NCBI RefSeq assembly: GCF_032854445.1
Contig: NC_088306.1
Span: 9,820,193-9,884,192, forward strand
DNA length: 64,000 nt
Reading direction: 5' to 3'
DNA from: Liolophura sinensis
Lineage: Eukaryota; Mollusca; Polyplacophora; Chitonida; Chitonidae
Shown: piece by piece, positions 1-14,000 of the stretch
How the letters are laid out: each line of letters starts with the position of its first letter
How positions within the stretch are numbered: the first letter of the stretch is position 1
Notes under the pieces: generated by a model
The model's database searches: none
Told to the model about the DNA's origin: nothing
What the model saw: only the letters and a program-made list of their open reading frames with translations
Program-made: the position numbers and the translations under genes

Positions 1-89
1 GTTTTAAGTATGGACACTATTCATGATTCACTTGTGGACGATTGATGATGCCAGGTATTGATAAAGTATTACTCTCACTTAAAATCAGA

Positions 90-165
90 GAGGAAGCCAT
101 CATGAGGTGGACTTGAACTCACAGCGACCACATTGTTGAGACTCTCCTGTGTGCTAACCATCAGG
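90..165 (-). mobile_element. SINE-A fragment
   Basis: The B-box portion (GACTTGAACTCACAGCGACC on the plus strand) is present; the rest is missing. Confidence 0.6.
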
Positions 166-281
166 CCTTGTAACAGTTTAAAACAAATGTAGCTGTTGGG
201 GTTTCCTAATAAATCCTCACAGTAATAAAGTAAAAGTTTCTTTTGATCATCGTCATTGAACAGTTTAACAGGATTTTCCAC
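159..281 (-). CDS. Possible exon of an unknown minus-strand gene
   Basis: On the minus strand an acceptor-like TCTCCCAG precedes 41 open codons (VENPVKLFNDDDQKKLLLYY, then CEDLLGNPNS, then YICFKLLQGLM), and a donor-like GTTAGC follows. The composition looks protein-like rather than repeat-derived, and a SINE-A fragment lies directly downstream. I do not recognise the family. With one short exon and no neighbours this is weak, and it could be chance. Confidence 0.25.
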
Positions 282-1239
282 CTGGGAGACTCAGAGATAA
301 AATCGCTTCCTTAATCTGTATGCATGCTTTACTGAAATAAAGCACACGTGGGAAACCAGACTTGTCGCATATAGCATAATTTATAACATGGCTTGTATAT
401 AGTGTGTAGGTGTGTAATAGTTACTCGTTGTTTTAACCTGCCTTAAGGACATCTTACCTGTCTCACCTATGTGTGGGAGTACAGGTATTCTTACCGGCCA
501 GGTGACTTGAATACACCTGTACCTACTGATCGTTGTACTCAGCAGACAAACTGGTTTGTGTGGGTACCTGTTTACCTGAACAACAGTAAGCCACACCTCA
601 CCACATCTTCTGTACTAGCTTACTTTTCTGTGGTGTTATCAGTGTTAGGCTAAGTTTATATATGAATGGTGCAAATGTGTAATCATGGTTGGATTATTGC
701 TGTCATTTTTTTTTTTTTTTTTTTATATTTCGTCCTTTATAAAGTTACACTTCTCCTCGTCCCTCAGCAGATACATATCCCACTTTTATTTATTTATTTA
801 TTTGATTGGTGTTTTAGGGCGTATTAAAGAATATTTCGCTTATACGACAGCAGTCAGCATTATAGTGGAGGAAACCGCCCACTGCTTTGAATTAGTGCGG
901 ATACACTTGTACATGCCATATCTGTACAGTTGATATGTACATGTAGTGTGAAGTTTCAACTTGCATAATTGCAAAGAATGATGTTGAAATTGTTCAAATG
1001 ACCCTTTGACTTAAGTGGTTTAACTTTGTGTTTAAAATGATGAGAGAAGTAGAAAGTTTTAACTTTGAAAGAATTCCAGTGTGGGGTGCACTTTGAGGAA
1101 CACGAGGAACCTAAGTAATGCTTCCATTGTCATCTGTTCACACATGCTAGTGTGTATCATATACATGTACATTGTCAAAGCATTGAGAAATCTTAAAAAT
1201 TTTGCCACATTGAGAAGATAGTTGTATATTGTTTCAGTA

Positions 1240-1425
1240 TTTATTATTTACTTATTTGATTGGTGTTTTACGCCGTACTCAAGAATATTTTACTTATACA
1301 ACAGCGACCAGCATTACACTGGGAGGAAGTCCATGGCCATTCTCCATGACCATTCTCACGTTGTAGGCAGACCTTCTCACGTACTCTCGAAGAGGAAGCC
1401 AGCATGAACTGGACTTGAACTCATG
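1240..1425 (-). mobile_element. SINE-A, partial
   Basis: Reverse-oriented tail and body (TTGATTGGTGTTTTACGCCG) ending in the B-box segment GGACTTGAACTCA. A shorter tail piece lies at 790-880. Confidence 0.75.
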
Positions 1426-2869
1426 AAGTTATGTGTATGTTTTATTTGTATGTAGTTAGTGTATGGAAGACTGATTTCAGAATGTATGTATGTGTTTTGT
1501 ACTACACAATTGAAAACCATCCTATGTTTGCGTGAAGTAGGCAGTGATTGCGATAGGGTGCTTCCTATTTGGGGGAATTTTTACACTTTTTAAAAAAAAT
1601 TCTTGTCAGCCTTTTTTTTCACCTATATATACATGTATGCTATGCTGACATTGTTTTAGAAGGCAGCTCTTTAAAAAAACGCAGCAATTTATTCCAGTTT
1701 CTTGTGTTTTGAGCTAAACAATTCTTAATTATGTTTCTCTAAAGGTGTATTATGTGTTAATATATTTTCATGCATAGTTATATTTTCTTCATGTTTTGTC
1801 AACATTTCATTGTATAAAGTCAGTTGTGTTTCTTATACCTTTATAAGCTGTTCACAGCCCACCTGTCACTTAGGTTGACCTACTTTTTGTCTAATTAGGT
1901 CATCCCTAGCTGTGGTTGAAATATGATTCATGTCTGATGAATGTGTGGGGCACAGACACCTGAGGGTCACATCACCAGATCAGCTTCACCCCCCCTCCCA
2001 GAGCCCTTCACATGCACTTAGAACACAGTTACTGTTAAAATGCAATTTAAGCACATAAACACATTAGCTTTTAACATGCATGCACATGTATAATGCTAAG
2101 GCAATTTACTGTACTTACCCTAGATGTACGGTATTTCTTCAACCTTCTGGCATGTTTACAAGGTGTTTTTTCAAGCATATTCTGAAGGCATTATTCTGTG
2201 TTGACTGATAAAATTATGCTTTTTGTGAAGCCCTGAATCTGGCCAATCTAACCATTGTAGCTTTGTCTCCAAAATCAAATCAAAAATGTGCATAAACATT
2301 TTCATATGGGGGAATTAGGGTACATGTAGTTATTAAAGCTCATGTTTATTCTCAAACACCTCCTCCACCCAGAAAACGGACAGCCATCATATAAGCGAGC
2401 AGTTTTTCAGTATGACTTTTTAAAAACAATCACATAAATAAAGAAATGATGATTCAAATGGATTGATAGAAGAGCACTGGATATGCATGTATCACAATAT
2501 GCACGTGTACATTGCTGCTTCAAAAAAGTACATTGAATTATACAATATACTAGTCTTAAATTGGTCAGCCTGGCCAATGGAGATCAAGGGGATGGCTTCA
2601 TAAGAAGTCCTGATTAAAATTTGATTTATTGAGTTCCCAAGCAAGTCAGAAAAAGATGTCTCTGTTTGTCTAGGTCTGTTTTCACCCCTCTTCCTAAATA
2701 ACTATATAACGGTTATGTTTTTGTTGTCTTTTCTTTTTATACTGCCTGCAAGTATTTCAGTCTGTGCAGAATGGAGTATAACACATGTCATAAGGCCACA
2801 GCAGATTGTACATACATAGATAATACATGTGTAGAGACACTGAGAGATTAGCATAAGAAACATGACAAG

Positions 2870-3085
2870 TTGGCCCGGTGTCAGTATAATGTGACTGGGT
2901 GGAGTGGGTGAGGTGTCATGCCTGGTGTCTTCGGCATGATATTTCAGTTGAGGCAGCACTTTGACGGCATGGACTCGCCCAGTTACAAGACAACACAATA
3001 TATGCGCTCGCACTGAATGACTCCTTGTCATCTTATGACTGAAAGGTTGTTAAGTACATGTAGGATGTTAAATTCCAAGCACACA
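2870..3085 (+). mobile_element. SINE-C, 5'-truncated
   Basis: GTGTCAGTATAATGTGACTG, TGGTGTCTTCGGCATGATA and GGCAGCACTTTG match the copy at 13995-14335, and both run into CATA repeats. Confidence 0.7.
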
Positions 3086-3310
3086 CATACATACATACAT
3101 ACAAACATACATACATACATACATACATACATACATGCAAACATACATACATTCATACATACATACATACATACATACTTACATACAAACATACTTACAT
3201 ACAAACAAACATACATATACATACGTACATACATACATACATACAAACATACATACATACATACTAACATACATACATACTAACATACATACATACATAC
3301 ATACATGTGT
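3080..3310. repeat. (ACAT)n microsatellite
   Basis: An imperfect ACAT tract that starts directly after the 3' end of a SINE-C copy (CCAAGCACACACATACATAC), so it probably grew from that element's tail. Confidence 0.95.
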
Positions 3311-5537
3311 ACATGTGTACATTTGTAGTATGTAAACAGTGAACGAAAGAATGATTATGGCTAAATGCCATATAGCCTCAGTCTACATGGCAAAGATGAA
3401 GACAAGCATGTGTACATTGACATGTATGTATGGGCACTGGTAAGCTACATGTTGGCATGGAGAAATCTCGGTACAGATTACTAACATACGTGTTATAAAA
3501 GACACAATATGCTGACGTGACAACAATGTCATTCCCGGGAGGAATATTGCGTGTATCTGACGTACATGTATATATGAGAAATATTAGCTTACTATTTATT
3601 TAATATTTATTGTTACAAATGAATATATAAATCAATGATTTCGTCTTAATGCCACATCAGCTATATTTCAGTCATATACATAAACTACATATATATATGT
3701 GTGTGTGTGTGTACTATATGGGTATAGTGTACTTGTAGCGTGTAATGTATTGACATGCAGTGTAGCTGAGTAAGGAATATCAGTGTCACGGTGACACTAT
3801 AATATGTCTGGGATCTCTACCGGTAAGGGATATGAATCAGCTCTGACTGCGTAAGCCACACTGCTGTCTAATTATTACATAAATTATGCCTCTGCTTTTT
3901 ACGGAACCTTCTGCCTTTCCATTTTTTTTTCCATTTTTCTGAACTTTACATAGCTAGCGGGTAGGTACATACGCTGTACTCCCCAGATCCCACAAAGCCC
4001 ATGGCACGGTGTGTACAATAACTGCTGTTCATGCATGTAGGTTTTGTTACTCCTGATTCTGTATATAGAATTGACCTATCCCACCATTCATATGTCATTG
4101 TGTCCAGGTTCTAGTTCATTGTAAACATGGCCCGTCTTGAACTGTTGAAGTCAGGAGTTTGCTAAAATGGCCCTCACTTTATATATAAATGTATGCATAA
4201 TGTATTTAAGTAGTGTTAGTCATTCAACTTGATGCCTAAGTGTTTGTTTAAATAGCCAAAGGCTCAGATTCATTTTTAACATTATTTCTCTTCAGTTATG
4301 CAAAGATGGTTAAGTATTTTCATAGCTGTTACCATTATCCCAATGGCAACATTACCTACATGTATTTGAGGTGAAGCTTCAGTCAATCACCATTTCAAAG
4401 ACACTTGACATTTGTCCACATGTTATCTCACCCAGCATGCCTAGTGAGTGATAGTATACCATCACAAAAAAAGTAGCTTTAAAGAAACTCTTAACATACA
4501 CTTAACATGAAATTACAGTCTGAAATTTTTTAACACATTGAGGAGACCAGCTCCACAGGGCACAGGCAAAATTTCTGGAAGAAGAGGGCAGGTCGAATGC
4601 AAATGACTAATGTTTTCTCAGTGGTGATTTTGTGGCTCAATGACATCTTGTCATTTCAAACTATCACAGCTAGAAATATGATTCTGGCTGTGACAGACCT
4701 ATAGAGAGGATCAAAGTTGGTGAAGATTTGTAGATTGACTTAGGTGGACATGATGAGCCAAGCGAACAAGTCAGTTGGACCCGTGACTCTGTAGACAGAC
4801 ACAGCATCCTCTTGATGCAATTAAGTGCACCATATTACAAAGGAGCGAGAGAAGTTAATGTTATTTTGTGAAGAGGTACTTCCTCTGCATGGCCAGCCTC
4901 TCCTGTCCCCCCCCCCCCCCTCTCTCTCTCTTTTCTCTGTGCTGATACATGCAGATCTGCATGTAGTTGTTGTATAGAGTGACTCAACAACCACAGTCAC
5001 GATCAGGATCTGAATCAGCCACATCATTCACGTGATCGAGACTCGTCGTGTGACAGTGTGCTGGATCGTCTATTTAACTGCATGAAAAATCATGCCTTTT
5101 ATCAAAAAGACATGCACTTTCTCTGTGTAATTTGTAGCATATAGCATTGCACACATCAAAAATACAACATTTGGGATAACCCATGTCAATACCTACAAAT
5201 ACATGAATTTTGTTGTGACCAGGCTGTTCAGAGAAATACGGGAGTGTCTAGCAACTCTAGTAATGAGTGCAAAATCATTCACATTGTTTGTTAGGTTTCT
5301 GAAATGTGATTTCTTATCAAAATAAGTCAGGTGTTGGCATCAGAACTGTCATTTTTATGCCCTTATGTGAATACTGTTAGTATCGGGATATGAAGGAATA
5401 GTGTGTTACGGTGGTGTCTTCTTCAACATGAAAATGATGTTACCTTTATATATTAGCCTTTATATATTTTACCTTTATAATATTTATATTATATATGTTC
5501 AGAATTCAGGTATGGGTATAAGTAAACAAATAAATAA

Positions 5538-5792
5538 TTGCGCTGCGCAGCGTAATGACCCAGGAGCCTCTCACCAAGGTGGTCTCTGTGAGTTCAAGTC
5601 CAGCTCATGCTGGCTTCATCTCCGGCTGTGCGTGGAAAGGTCTGCCAGGAACTTGCCGATGGCTGTGACTTTACGCCAGGTTCTGCCCGGTTTCCGCCCA
5701 CCATAATGCTGGCCGCGGTCGTATAAGTGAAATATTCTTGAGTACAGCGTAACACACCAATCAAAGAAATAAATACATAAATGAATAAAACA
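5538..5792 (+). mobile_element. SINE-A copy
   Basis: GCGCAGCGTAATGACCCAGG, GAGTTCAAGTCCAGC and CAATCAAAGAAATAAATA mark a copy that lacks the extreme 5' head. Confidence 0.85.
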
Positions 5793-5965
5793 AATAAATC
5801 GAGTGTTTTGTTAATTTGCGTTTACATTTTTGAATGTGGTTAATGGTGTCAGGATTACAGGTGGAGGAAACCGGAGTGCTGGGTGTATACCTCCACCATT
5901 CACCAGATACATGTACCTTTACATGTGATAAACATTCTGACTTTATACTGGCCACTACCTGTGTA

Positions 5966-6262
5966 GGGGTGGGGCCTCTGTGGCTCAGTTGGTTAGCGGT
6001 CTGGCACAGCGTAATGACTCAGGACTCTCTCACCAATGCGGTCGCTGTGAGTTCAAGTCCAGCTCATGCTGGCTTCCTCTCTGGCCGTATGTCTGTCAGC
6101 AACCTGCGAATGGTCTGTCAACAGCCTGCGGATGGTTGTGGGTTTCCCCCCGGGTTCTGCCCGGTTTCCTCCCACCATAAAGCTGGCCGCCGTATAAGTG
6201 AAATATTCTTGAGTACGGCGTAAAACACCAATCAAATAAATAAATACATAAATGAATAAATC
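5966..6262 (+). mobile_element. SINE-A, full-length, followed by a partial copy to 6425
   Basis: The A-box-like TGGCTCAGTTGGTTAGCG and the B-box GAGTTCAAGTCC are both present, with an AATAAATA tail. A diverged 3' portion of the same family follows directly. Confidence 0.9.
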
Positions 6263-8097
6263 TGTGTAGGTGGGCAGGCTGGGAAGGTTTGCCAGCAACC
6301 TAAGGATGATTGTAGGTTTGCACTGGATCCTGTTCAGTTCCCTCCCACCATAATGCTGGCTTTCATCATATAAGTGAAATATACCTGAGTACAACGTAAA
6401 ACATCAGTGAGATGAATAATAATAATAAAGCCAAACTCTAATCTCACCTGTCAAGATGAGCAAGAACAAAGTATATAAAGGCATCTGGGTCAGCCAGGGA
6501 TTTCTGAATGTTCCGGCTTCTGAGAACTGTGTTAAGAAGCTATTATCTATAAGGATGAGTTGAGATAGCTGCATACTGTATTTTTCCTAAAAATTCGTTC
6601 AAAAAAGAGCATTTTGAAAGGACAAAGAAAGGTCATGAAATATCACTTTGGGGTGTGAAACCTGACGTCTAAACAAATCTTTTGAAGATATATAAAACTC
6701 GAAATCATCAAAATTACTTTTTTTTTCTTACATAATTCTGCTTATAAAGGGGAGGGGGTGGGGGGAGGGTCATTACCAGAGCCTTCAAAAAGGGCAAGTA
6801 GCAGGCTGCAGACAGGATGGAATAATCTTGTAGCGAGTGTACAACTGTCACCTGAGTAATGTATGGCCATGAACTTCGTGTACAAATACATGTATGTTAA
6901 TATATAAGAATGTGTGTGTTTGTAATCATCAAAGGTCAACTTGAGCAGCATTTGAACATCTTCATAATACATTCTGTTGAGCTAACACAGTTTTCTGTGC
7001 AGGTATATGCTCCTCACGCATACCTTTTCTGCCCCTCAGACCTCGCTCTAGCTGTTAAGTTGCAGTGTAGACGACCATGTAAGTTTGGGTATGTGTCAGT
7101 GATGCAGTCATGCATGGCATTGTCCTCAGTAACCGTAATTAAAATAGCTTACATTTATCTATGCAGAATATGATTGGGCAGGTGTAATACCTGCTGTAGT
7201 TTACTGCTCACAACCTACATGGAACTCAAGGTATTCTTCAAGCCCAGGTAAGAAGGTACAATGTACCTGTAAACTGATATTAAAGATGTAGGTATTTTTA
7301 TTGCAAAGTATATTGTGTGATATTTTGCTTATAAGTAATTACTTTCGTTGATCTAGGTCCAGTGTGAAACCATAGTACAATCATTTTGCTTTAACTTTCT
7401 TCTGGGAAGTTGATTCACATGGATGGTTATGGGTTTTCCCCAGGCTCTGTCCTGTTTCCTCCCACCATAAGAACATGCAGGTGCTAGGACCAGTCTGCTA
7501 ATAGGATCATTATATGTCAGTCACCATCTAAGATGTGTCCATTCCAAATATAGTTTAATATTGGGACTGAGATATATCTCAGTGGGTGTTAAGCTGCACA
7601 ACTCCTAACCACATGATATTTAGGGGTATGGTATTTTTCAGTTCCATTGTGCTCGCTGATTTGTGTAGTAAAACAAAGCGGTTGACGGAACTTGTGGTGC
7701 CGTTAAAGCAGACCACATGTAAATCTTTCACGAACATTATGTACATGTCTTAGCTTCAGTGGTTTACCCCAGTTACTGGAATTTCTACCATCCACAAAAC
7801 TGACCTGGAGTGACTGCCATCACGCATAGTGGAAAAACCAATCAGTCAATCAATTGTTCTAACAGAGTTATGGCCCTTGGCAAAAAAAAAGGCCTTTTGG
7901 AAAATGACTGTTGTTTGCATACTTGTGCAGGAGATGTGCATGTGTTACATTGGCTTCTGTGCTAAATTAATGCACATATATTTACATTACGATTGTTTTA
8001 GGTCACTGAATGTAAACTTGACCTTCACCTCCCACCTGAAGCTAGTCGTGTGTGTTGGCCGCCGTCGTCATTGTAGTGTCCAGTCCACTCCAGCAAA

Positions 8098-11000
8098 ATG
8101 ATGAAGATATTTGGGGAGACGGTGGAACCATACAAGAACCAGCACTATGCAGCTCTCAAGAAGGACTGTCAGGCCAAAGGTCACTTGTTCTATGACATGG
8201 AGTTTCCTCCAGAGGACAGGTCTCTGTTTTACACGCCTGGGAAACTGTCAGGGGTACAGTGGAAGAGACCAAAGGTTAGCCTCCTATATCCTATATTAAC
8301 TTATTTGATTTATTTATTTCATTGATGTTTTATCCCGTATTGAAGAATATTTCACTTGTACGACGATGACCAGCATTATGGTTTGGGGAAACCAGGCAGA
8401 GCCCAAAGGGAACCCCCAGACCATCCGCAGGTTGCTGACAGACCCTCCCACGCATGGCCAAAGAGGAAGCCATCACGAGGTGGACTTGAACTCACAGTGA
8501 CTGTATTGGTGACATGCTACTTAAATTGTCACTAAATCTCGGTGTTTTCTTTAGTGTTTTAGTCCTCGTTGAATTTGGCCTTGGCAAGCATCCTCTTAGT
8601 GTATGTTTATCTGCCCGTCTTTACATCTTTGTCTTTGTGTGTCCGTCTGTCTGTTCATGTGTCATTGTGTGTCTGTCTGTCTGTTCATGTGTCATCGTGT
8701 GTCCGTTTCTGTTCATGTGTCATTGTGTGTCCGTCTGTCTGTTCATGTGTCATTGTGTGTCCGTCTGTCTGTTCATGTGTCATTGTGTGTCCGTTTCTGT
8801 TCATGTGTCATTGTGTGTCCGTCTGTCTGTTCATGTGTCATTGTGTGTCTGTCTCTGTTCATGTGTCATTGTGTGTCCGTTTCTGTTCATGTGTCATTGT
8901 GTGTCCGTCTGTCTGTTCATGTGTCATTGTGCGTGTGTCTGTCTGTTCATGTGTCATTGTGTATCCGTCTGTCTGTTCATGTGTCATTGTGCGTGTGTCT
9001 GTCTGTTCATGTGTCATTGTGTGTCCGTCTGTCTGTTCATGTGTCATTGTGTGTCCGTCTGTCTGTTCATGTGTCATTGTGTGTCCGTCTCTCTGTTCAT
9101 GTGTCATTGTGTGTCCGTCTGTCTGTTCATGTGTCATTGTGTGTCTGTCTCTGTTCATGTGTCATTGTGTGTCCGTTTCTGTTCATGTGTCATTGTGTGT
9201 CCGTCTGTCTGTTCATGTGTCATTGTGCGTGTGTCTGTCTGTTCATGTGTCATTGTGTGTCCGTCTGTCTGTTCATGTGTCATTGTGCGTGTGTCTGTCT
9301 GTTCATGTGTCATTGTGTATCCGTCTGTCTGTTCATGTGTCATTGTGCGTGTGTCTGTCTGTTCATGTGTCATTGTGTGTCCGTCTGTCTGTTCATGTGT
9401 CATTGTGTGTCCGTCTGTCTGTTCATGTGTCATTGTGTGTCCGTCTGTCTGTTCATGTGTCATTGTGTGTCCGTCTGTCTGTTCATGTGTCATTGTGTGT
9501 CCGTCTCTCTGTTCATGTGTCATTGTGTGTCCGTCTGTCTGTTCATGTATCTTTGTGTGTCTGTCTGTCTGTTCATGTATCTTTGTGTGTCTGTCTGTCT
9601 GTTCATGTATCTTTGTCTGTCCATCTGTCTGTTCATGTGTCATTGTGTGTCTGTCTGTCTGTTCATGTATCTTTGTGTGTCTGTCTGTCTGTTCATGTAT
9701 CTTTGTGTGTCCATTTGTCTGTTCATGTATCTTTGTGTATCCGTCTGTCTGTTCATGTATCTTTTTGTATGTGTCTGTTCATATGTGTCTGTTCACATGT
9801 GTTTGTCTAGCTGTCTGTTCATGTATCTTTGTCTGTCTGTTTTTGTACGTGCTTTCTTTCATTTCCTCATGTCTGTGTGTTCACCCGTGTATTTATCTTT
9901 TTAAATACTTCTATGTTTGTCTTTTTACATATATGTTCGTCCATCTGTTCGTGCATATATATTCATTAAAGGTCGGAAAACACCAGTCAGGTAAATAAAT
10001 ATAGGGTCGTTTAATTTAATAATGCTTTTGCTCTTCTGGATAATTGTAATTATAACCTGGGGATAGGTTATAATATAAAATATTAACTATACTTCCGGGG
10101 GTCTCCATTGGTTAGTATGCCGGCAGGGCGCAATGATCCAGGATTCCCTTACCAATATGGTCGCAGTGAGTTTAAGCCCAGGTCATGCTGGCTTCCTTTC
10201 TGGCCGTACATCAGCAACCTGCAGATGGTTGTGGGTTTCCACCGGATTCTACCTGGTTTCGTCCCACCATAATGCTAGCCATCGGCATATAGGTGAAATA
10301 TTCCTGAGGACGGCGTAAAACACCAATACATTAATGAATGATAAATGAAGAAATTTACTTCCACATTGCGAACCACATAACGAGCTACAGTGGGTAATTG
10401 TGGACTGTTATTCCTTGGTTTTGATTATTATTTTTTTATTTGAAGAGTAGAATACTAACACTTACAGTTTACAGTCACATGTAGGTCATAGTGACTTGTG
10501 TTGGCACAGCTTAGAAATGGTGTGAGGACTCATACTGAAATGTTCCTTACAAGATACATGAACATTTAGTATAAAATATAGGTATCAAAAGTAGGACTTT
10601 TCTGATGTGTTGAAATAATGGAAGAAAAAAAGTAAAACAAGCGAGCTTGTCTCAACTTTCTACGTCTTTGTACTTCGACTGGAATTGTGAACATGCTTTT
10701 CATATTGTGGAATAAATTATTACAGTCCAGATACAATATATACAGTAAATAGATTACTTGTGTGTGATGTACTTTGTGTACTGAATCGACTGTGGATGAG
10801 TTACCAAACTTGTGCACCAGGAAAACAATATCTGTAAAAGCTCTCTAGACTGCTGTTTATAAAAAAAGATATACTTTTTTGGTGTAAAAATGGGAAAAGT
10901 GGCCAGTTTCATGCATGCATGTATATGTGTCTAGGACTTACTCTGTTATTTGCAGAGGCTGTGTCTGTATTTCCATGGTTACCGACCATGCAGTCATGTG

Positions 11001-14000
11001 AGGCACTGCTAAATCTTCCATCCAGCTATCTTGCTACCCCCTGCTTCTGTCTGCTTCCAGTGTGTAAACTTGGGTGTCAGTCTGTAGATCCTCTATACAT
11101 GTGACCTAGTTTATATGCCAAACTTCTTGTCCATGTTGTCATGGCATATGAAACCAGTGTATGTCCACATTCACAACTGCAATGTGCTCAGTTTTCTGAA
11201 CTCCCCTTCAGTTAACCTCTCCAAACCTATGACATATACAACTACACACAGATTATGTGGTCTTAAGTGTCTACTGCTCAACTATGCCTTTAAAGGCCAA
11301 GTAGTTGCCTCAGACTGACAGCATTTCTGAAAGTACTCTAGCTTATACCATTATAACAAGATTGTATCTACAAATGAAGTCTTCACGTGGGAGAGTTAGA
11401 TCCAGGGCAATCCTGGATGGAGTCACACCTAAGACCTTCAAAGAGGAAGTTGTAACTTCCTCGCTTGACGTTCAGCATGAAGGGGATAGTGCAACAACTG
11501 GTTGACCTGTATCAGTATAATGGCTCTGGCAGGGCGGATTACTTGCCTTCGGTAAGGCATCTCAGTGAAGCAGCATTAGATAAGAGCGGTGGAAATCTGT
11601 CCTGCAACAAGAAGGCACATTACATGCACTCTAAGGATTCCTTCGTTGTCAATTGACTGAAAAATTGATAAGTATGATGTTAAACCCCAAGCACTCACTC
11701 ACTCCTCGCTTGGCATTCAGCATGAAAGAGACAGTGCAATGACTGGTTGACCCGTATCAGTATAATGGCTCAGGCAGGGCAGCTTACTTGCCTTCGGTAA
11801 GGCGCCTCAGAGAAGCGGCACTAGATAAAAGAGCGGTGGAAATCCGCCCTGCAACAAGGAGGCACATTACAGGCACTCTAATGATTCCTTGATCCGTCGT
11901 ATGACATAAGGAAAATTGTTAAGTACGACGTTAAACCCCAAGCACTCACTCACTCACTCACTCACACCCATGAATGAAGTTAAATGTTATTAAATTTGCC
12001 TGTGTTTTCTGTGCAGGGTTCTGTTATAAACTTGTTTCATTACTCATGTACATGGTTTCAAACTTGTTAATTACCTTGTTGACAATAGAAAGGACAGATG
12101 TTTTAACTTGTTTTGCACTGACACAAACAACACTATTTATGTATTAATTCACTCCCTGGGAAGATCTCTCGGCAACCTGCGGATGGTCATGGGTTTCTTT
12201 GTGGGCTCTGCCTGTTTTCTCATACCATAATGTTGACTGCTGTCATATAAGTGAAACATTCTTGAGAATGCCATAAAACGTCAATCAAATAAATAAATGA
12301 ATTAATTAATTAATGTAATGTTTTCAGTTGGCTTTCATATACATGTACCTTGTTGTGTCACTCGTATGAAAATAGCAAATGCAGGAATTTATCGACGGTG
12401 CTGTTGAAATTTTTGTTCATCAGTGTTGATGAAGGATGATCATCTGCAGATTTACAATGTTGTAGGACATTTGCAGCACTCCCAAGTTATTTGTGGGTGG
12501 GGCTAGTTCTGGAGATGTCCATCAAGGTCGCCTTGGTAACTGCTGGTTTGTGGCAGCATGTTCCTGTTTGGCTCAGTACAAGGAGATCTGGCACCGAGTG
12601 AGTAGCAATCATAGCGTGTAGATGTACAAGTGCAGTCTTAATCACTCGTACACGCCAGTGGCCGATTCCACGAAGACATTTCTGACGAAAGTCAAACTTT
12701 AAAATTCTTATTACGTTGTTTAATTTTTAAACAAGAAGATAACTGGTGAAGTGGTCAAAATTTTAATTCTAGAACCCAAAACTAGGCTCTAAAATCTTAT
12801 CTCAAAACTGGACTGCATTCATGTCTGTTCCATGCTATAAAGGGACAAAACCAGGTATTTTGCTGGGTGTCAAAATTTTCTTTTCTACCTACTGTATGCA
12901 GTAATGTATCTAATCTGTGTTTTTTTTTTCCCCCCTCAGGTAATCCCAGATCATGAGGAGCAAGAATTCAACGATGAAAAGCCAGAGACGTACGCAGGGA
13001 TTTTCCACTTTCAGTTCTGGCGGTATGGCCAGTGGGTGGACGTTGTTGTGGATGACCATCTCCCCACCATCAATGACCAGCTGGTCTTCATTCACTCCCA
13101 GTCCAACAATGAGTTCTGGAGCGCTCTGCTGGAAAAAGCTTATGCCAAGTGGGTAGTCTATGTAGTTGTCTCCCTTGGTTTATATTTAGAAGCCATTTAC
13201 CATTATCCTTGTGTTGTGAAGTTTTGTAAATGTGCATAGAGACAATTGTGTGCCAAATTGTGAATCAACAACACAAGCCTCCTTCCCTAACATTGCCATG
13301 CCACGCGACAGACAGTTAATGCCATGCGACAGACAGTTAATGACGTAATTAGGTTGTAGTGCTATTGCCCTGCTGTACAAACTGCGACACAGAATGTCGT
13401 TGAAAAATCAGGCAAATTTGTATGTGAATTACACATCAAGTTTCACATAATTCTGTCACTTTTTCTTTTTCTGTGTTGAAAACTTCTCTAAAATAATTGG
13501 TGATTGTAACACAGTATATCTTTTCATTGATCTCACCATAATGTCATCTCGATCACAGAGGCAATGAAGGAGTGAGAAATCCATCTTTTGTATACTGTGG
13601 GCAGTCAGTATTAAGTACAGTCTTGCTTGTTTTTCAGGTTATTCGGCACCTATGAGGCTCTGGACGGCGGCGACTTGGCTGAAGCTTTGGAGGACTTTAC
13701 AGGTGGTGTCTCTGATCCAATCGACATGGTGGCATTGAATGTGGCGACTGACCTGGATGCCAGACACACTTACTTCAAGCGCATGCAGAAGGACATGGAG
13801 AGGAAGTCCCTTATGGCTGCTGCCATCCCAGTGAGTCCATGGTGTTACATTCTCGCTATACCAGAGGTCTTCTCTTCAGAGTTGTGACAGTTTTGGTGGC
13901 CTTATGGTTAGAGCACTCTTATGGCTGCTGCCATCCCAGTAAGTCCATGGTGTTACATTCTGGCTATACCGGAGGTGTTCTCTTCAGAGTTATGACCGAT

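Larger units (their letters stand above)
1..8097. other. Intergenic and 5' flank of the calpain gene
   Basis: Apart from the possible exon at 159-281, I see no coding exons. The stretch holds SINE-A pieces, one SINE-C followed by an (ACAT)n tract, C- and T-rich simple sequence near 4900-4931 and degenerate SINE-like tails near 7400-7850. A TGTTTTAG|GTCACTG acceptor near 8002 could begin the exon carrying the calpain start codon, with an unseen 5' UTR exon upstream. Confidence 0.5.

Noticed and set aside
8514..9998. Three overlapping plus-strand reading frames of 413-494 codons
   Set aside because: They are the three stop-free frames of a 30-bp minisatellite inside calpain intron 1; the protein is a monotonous repeat with no domain.
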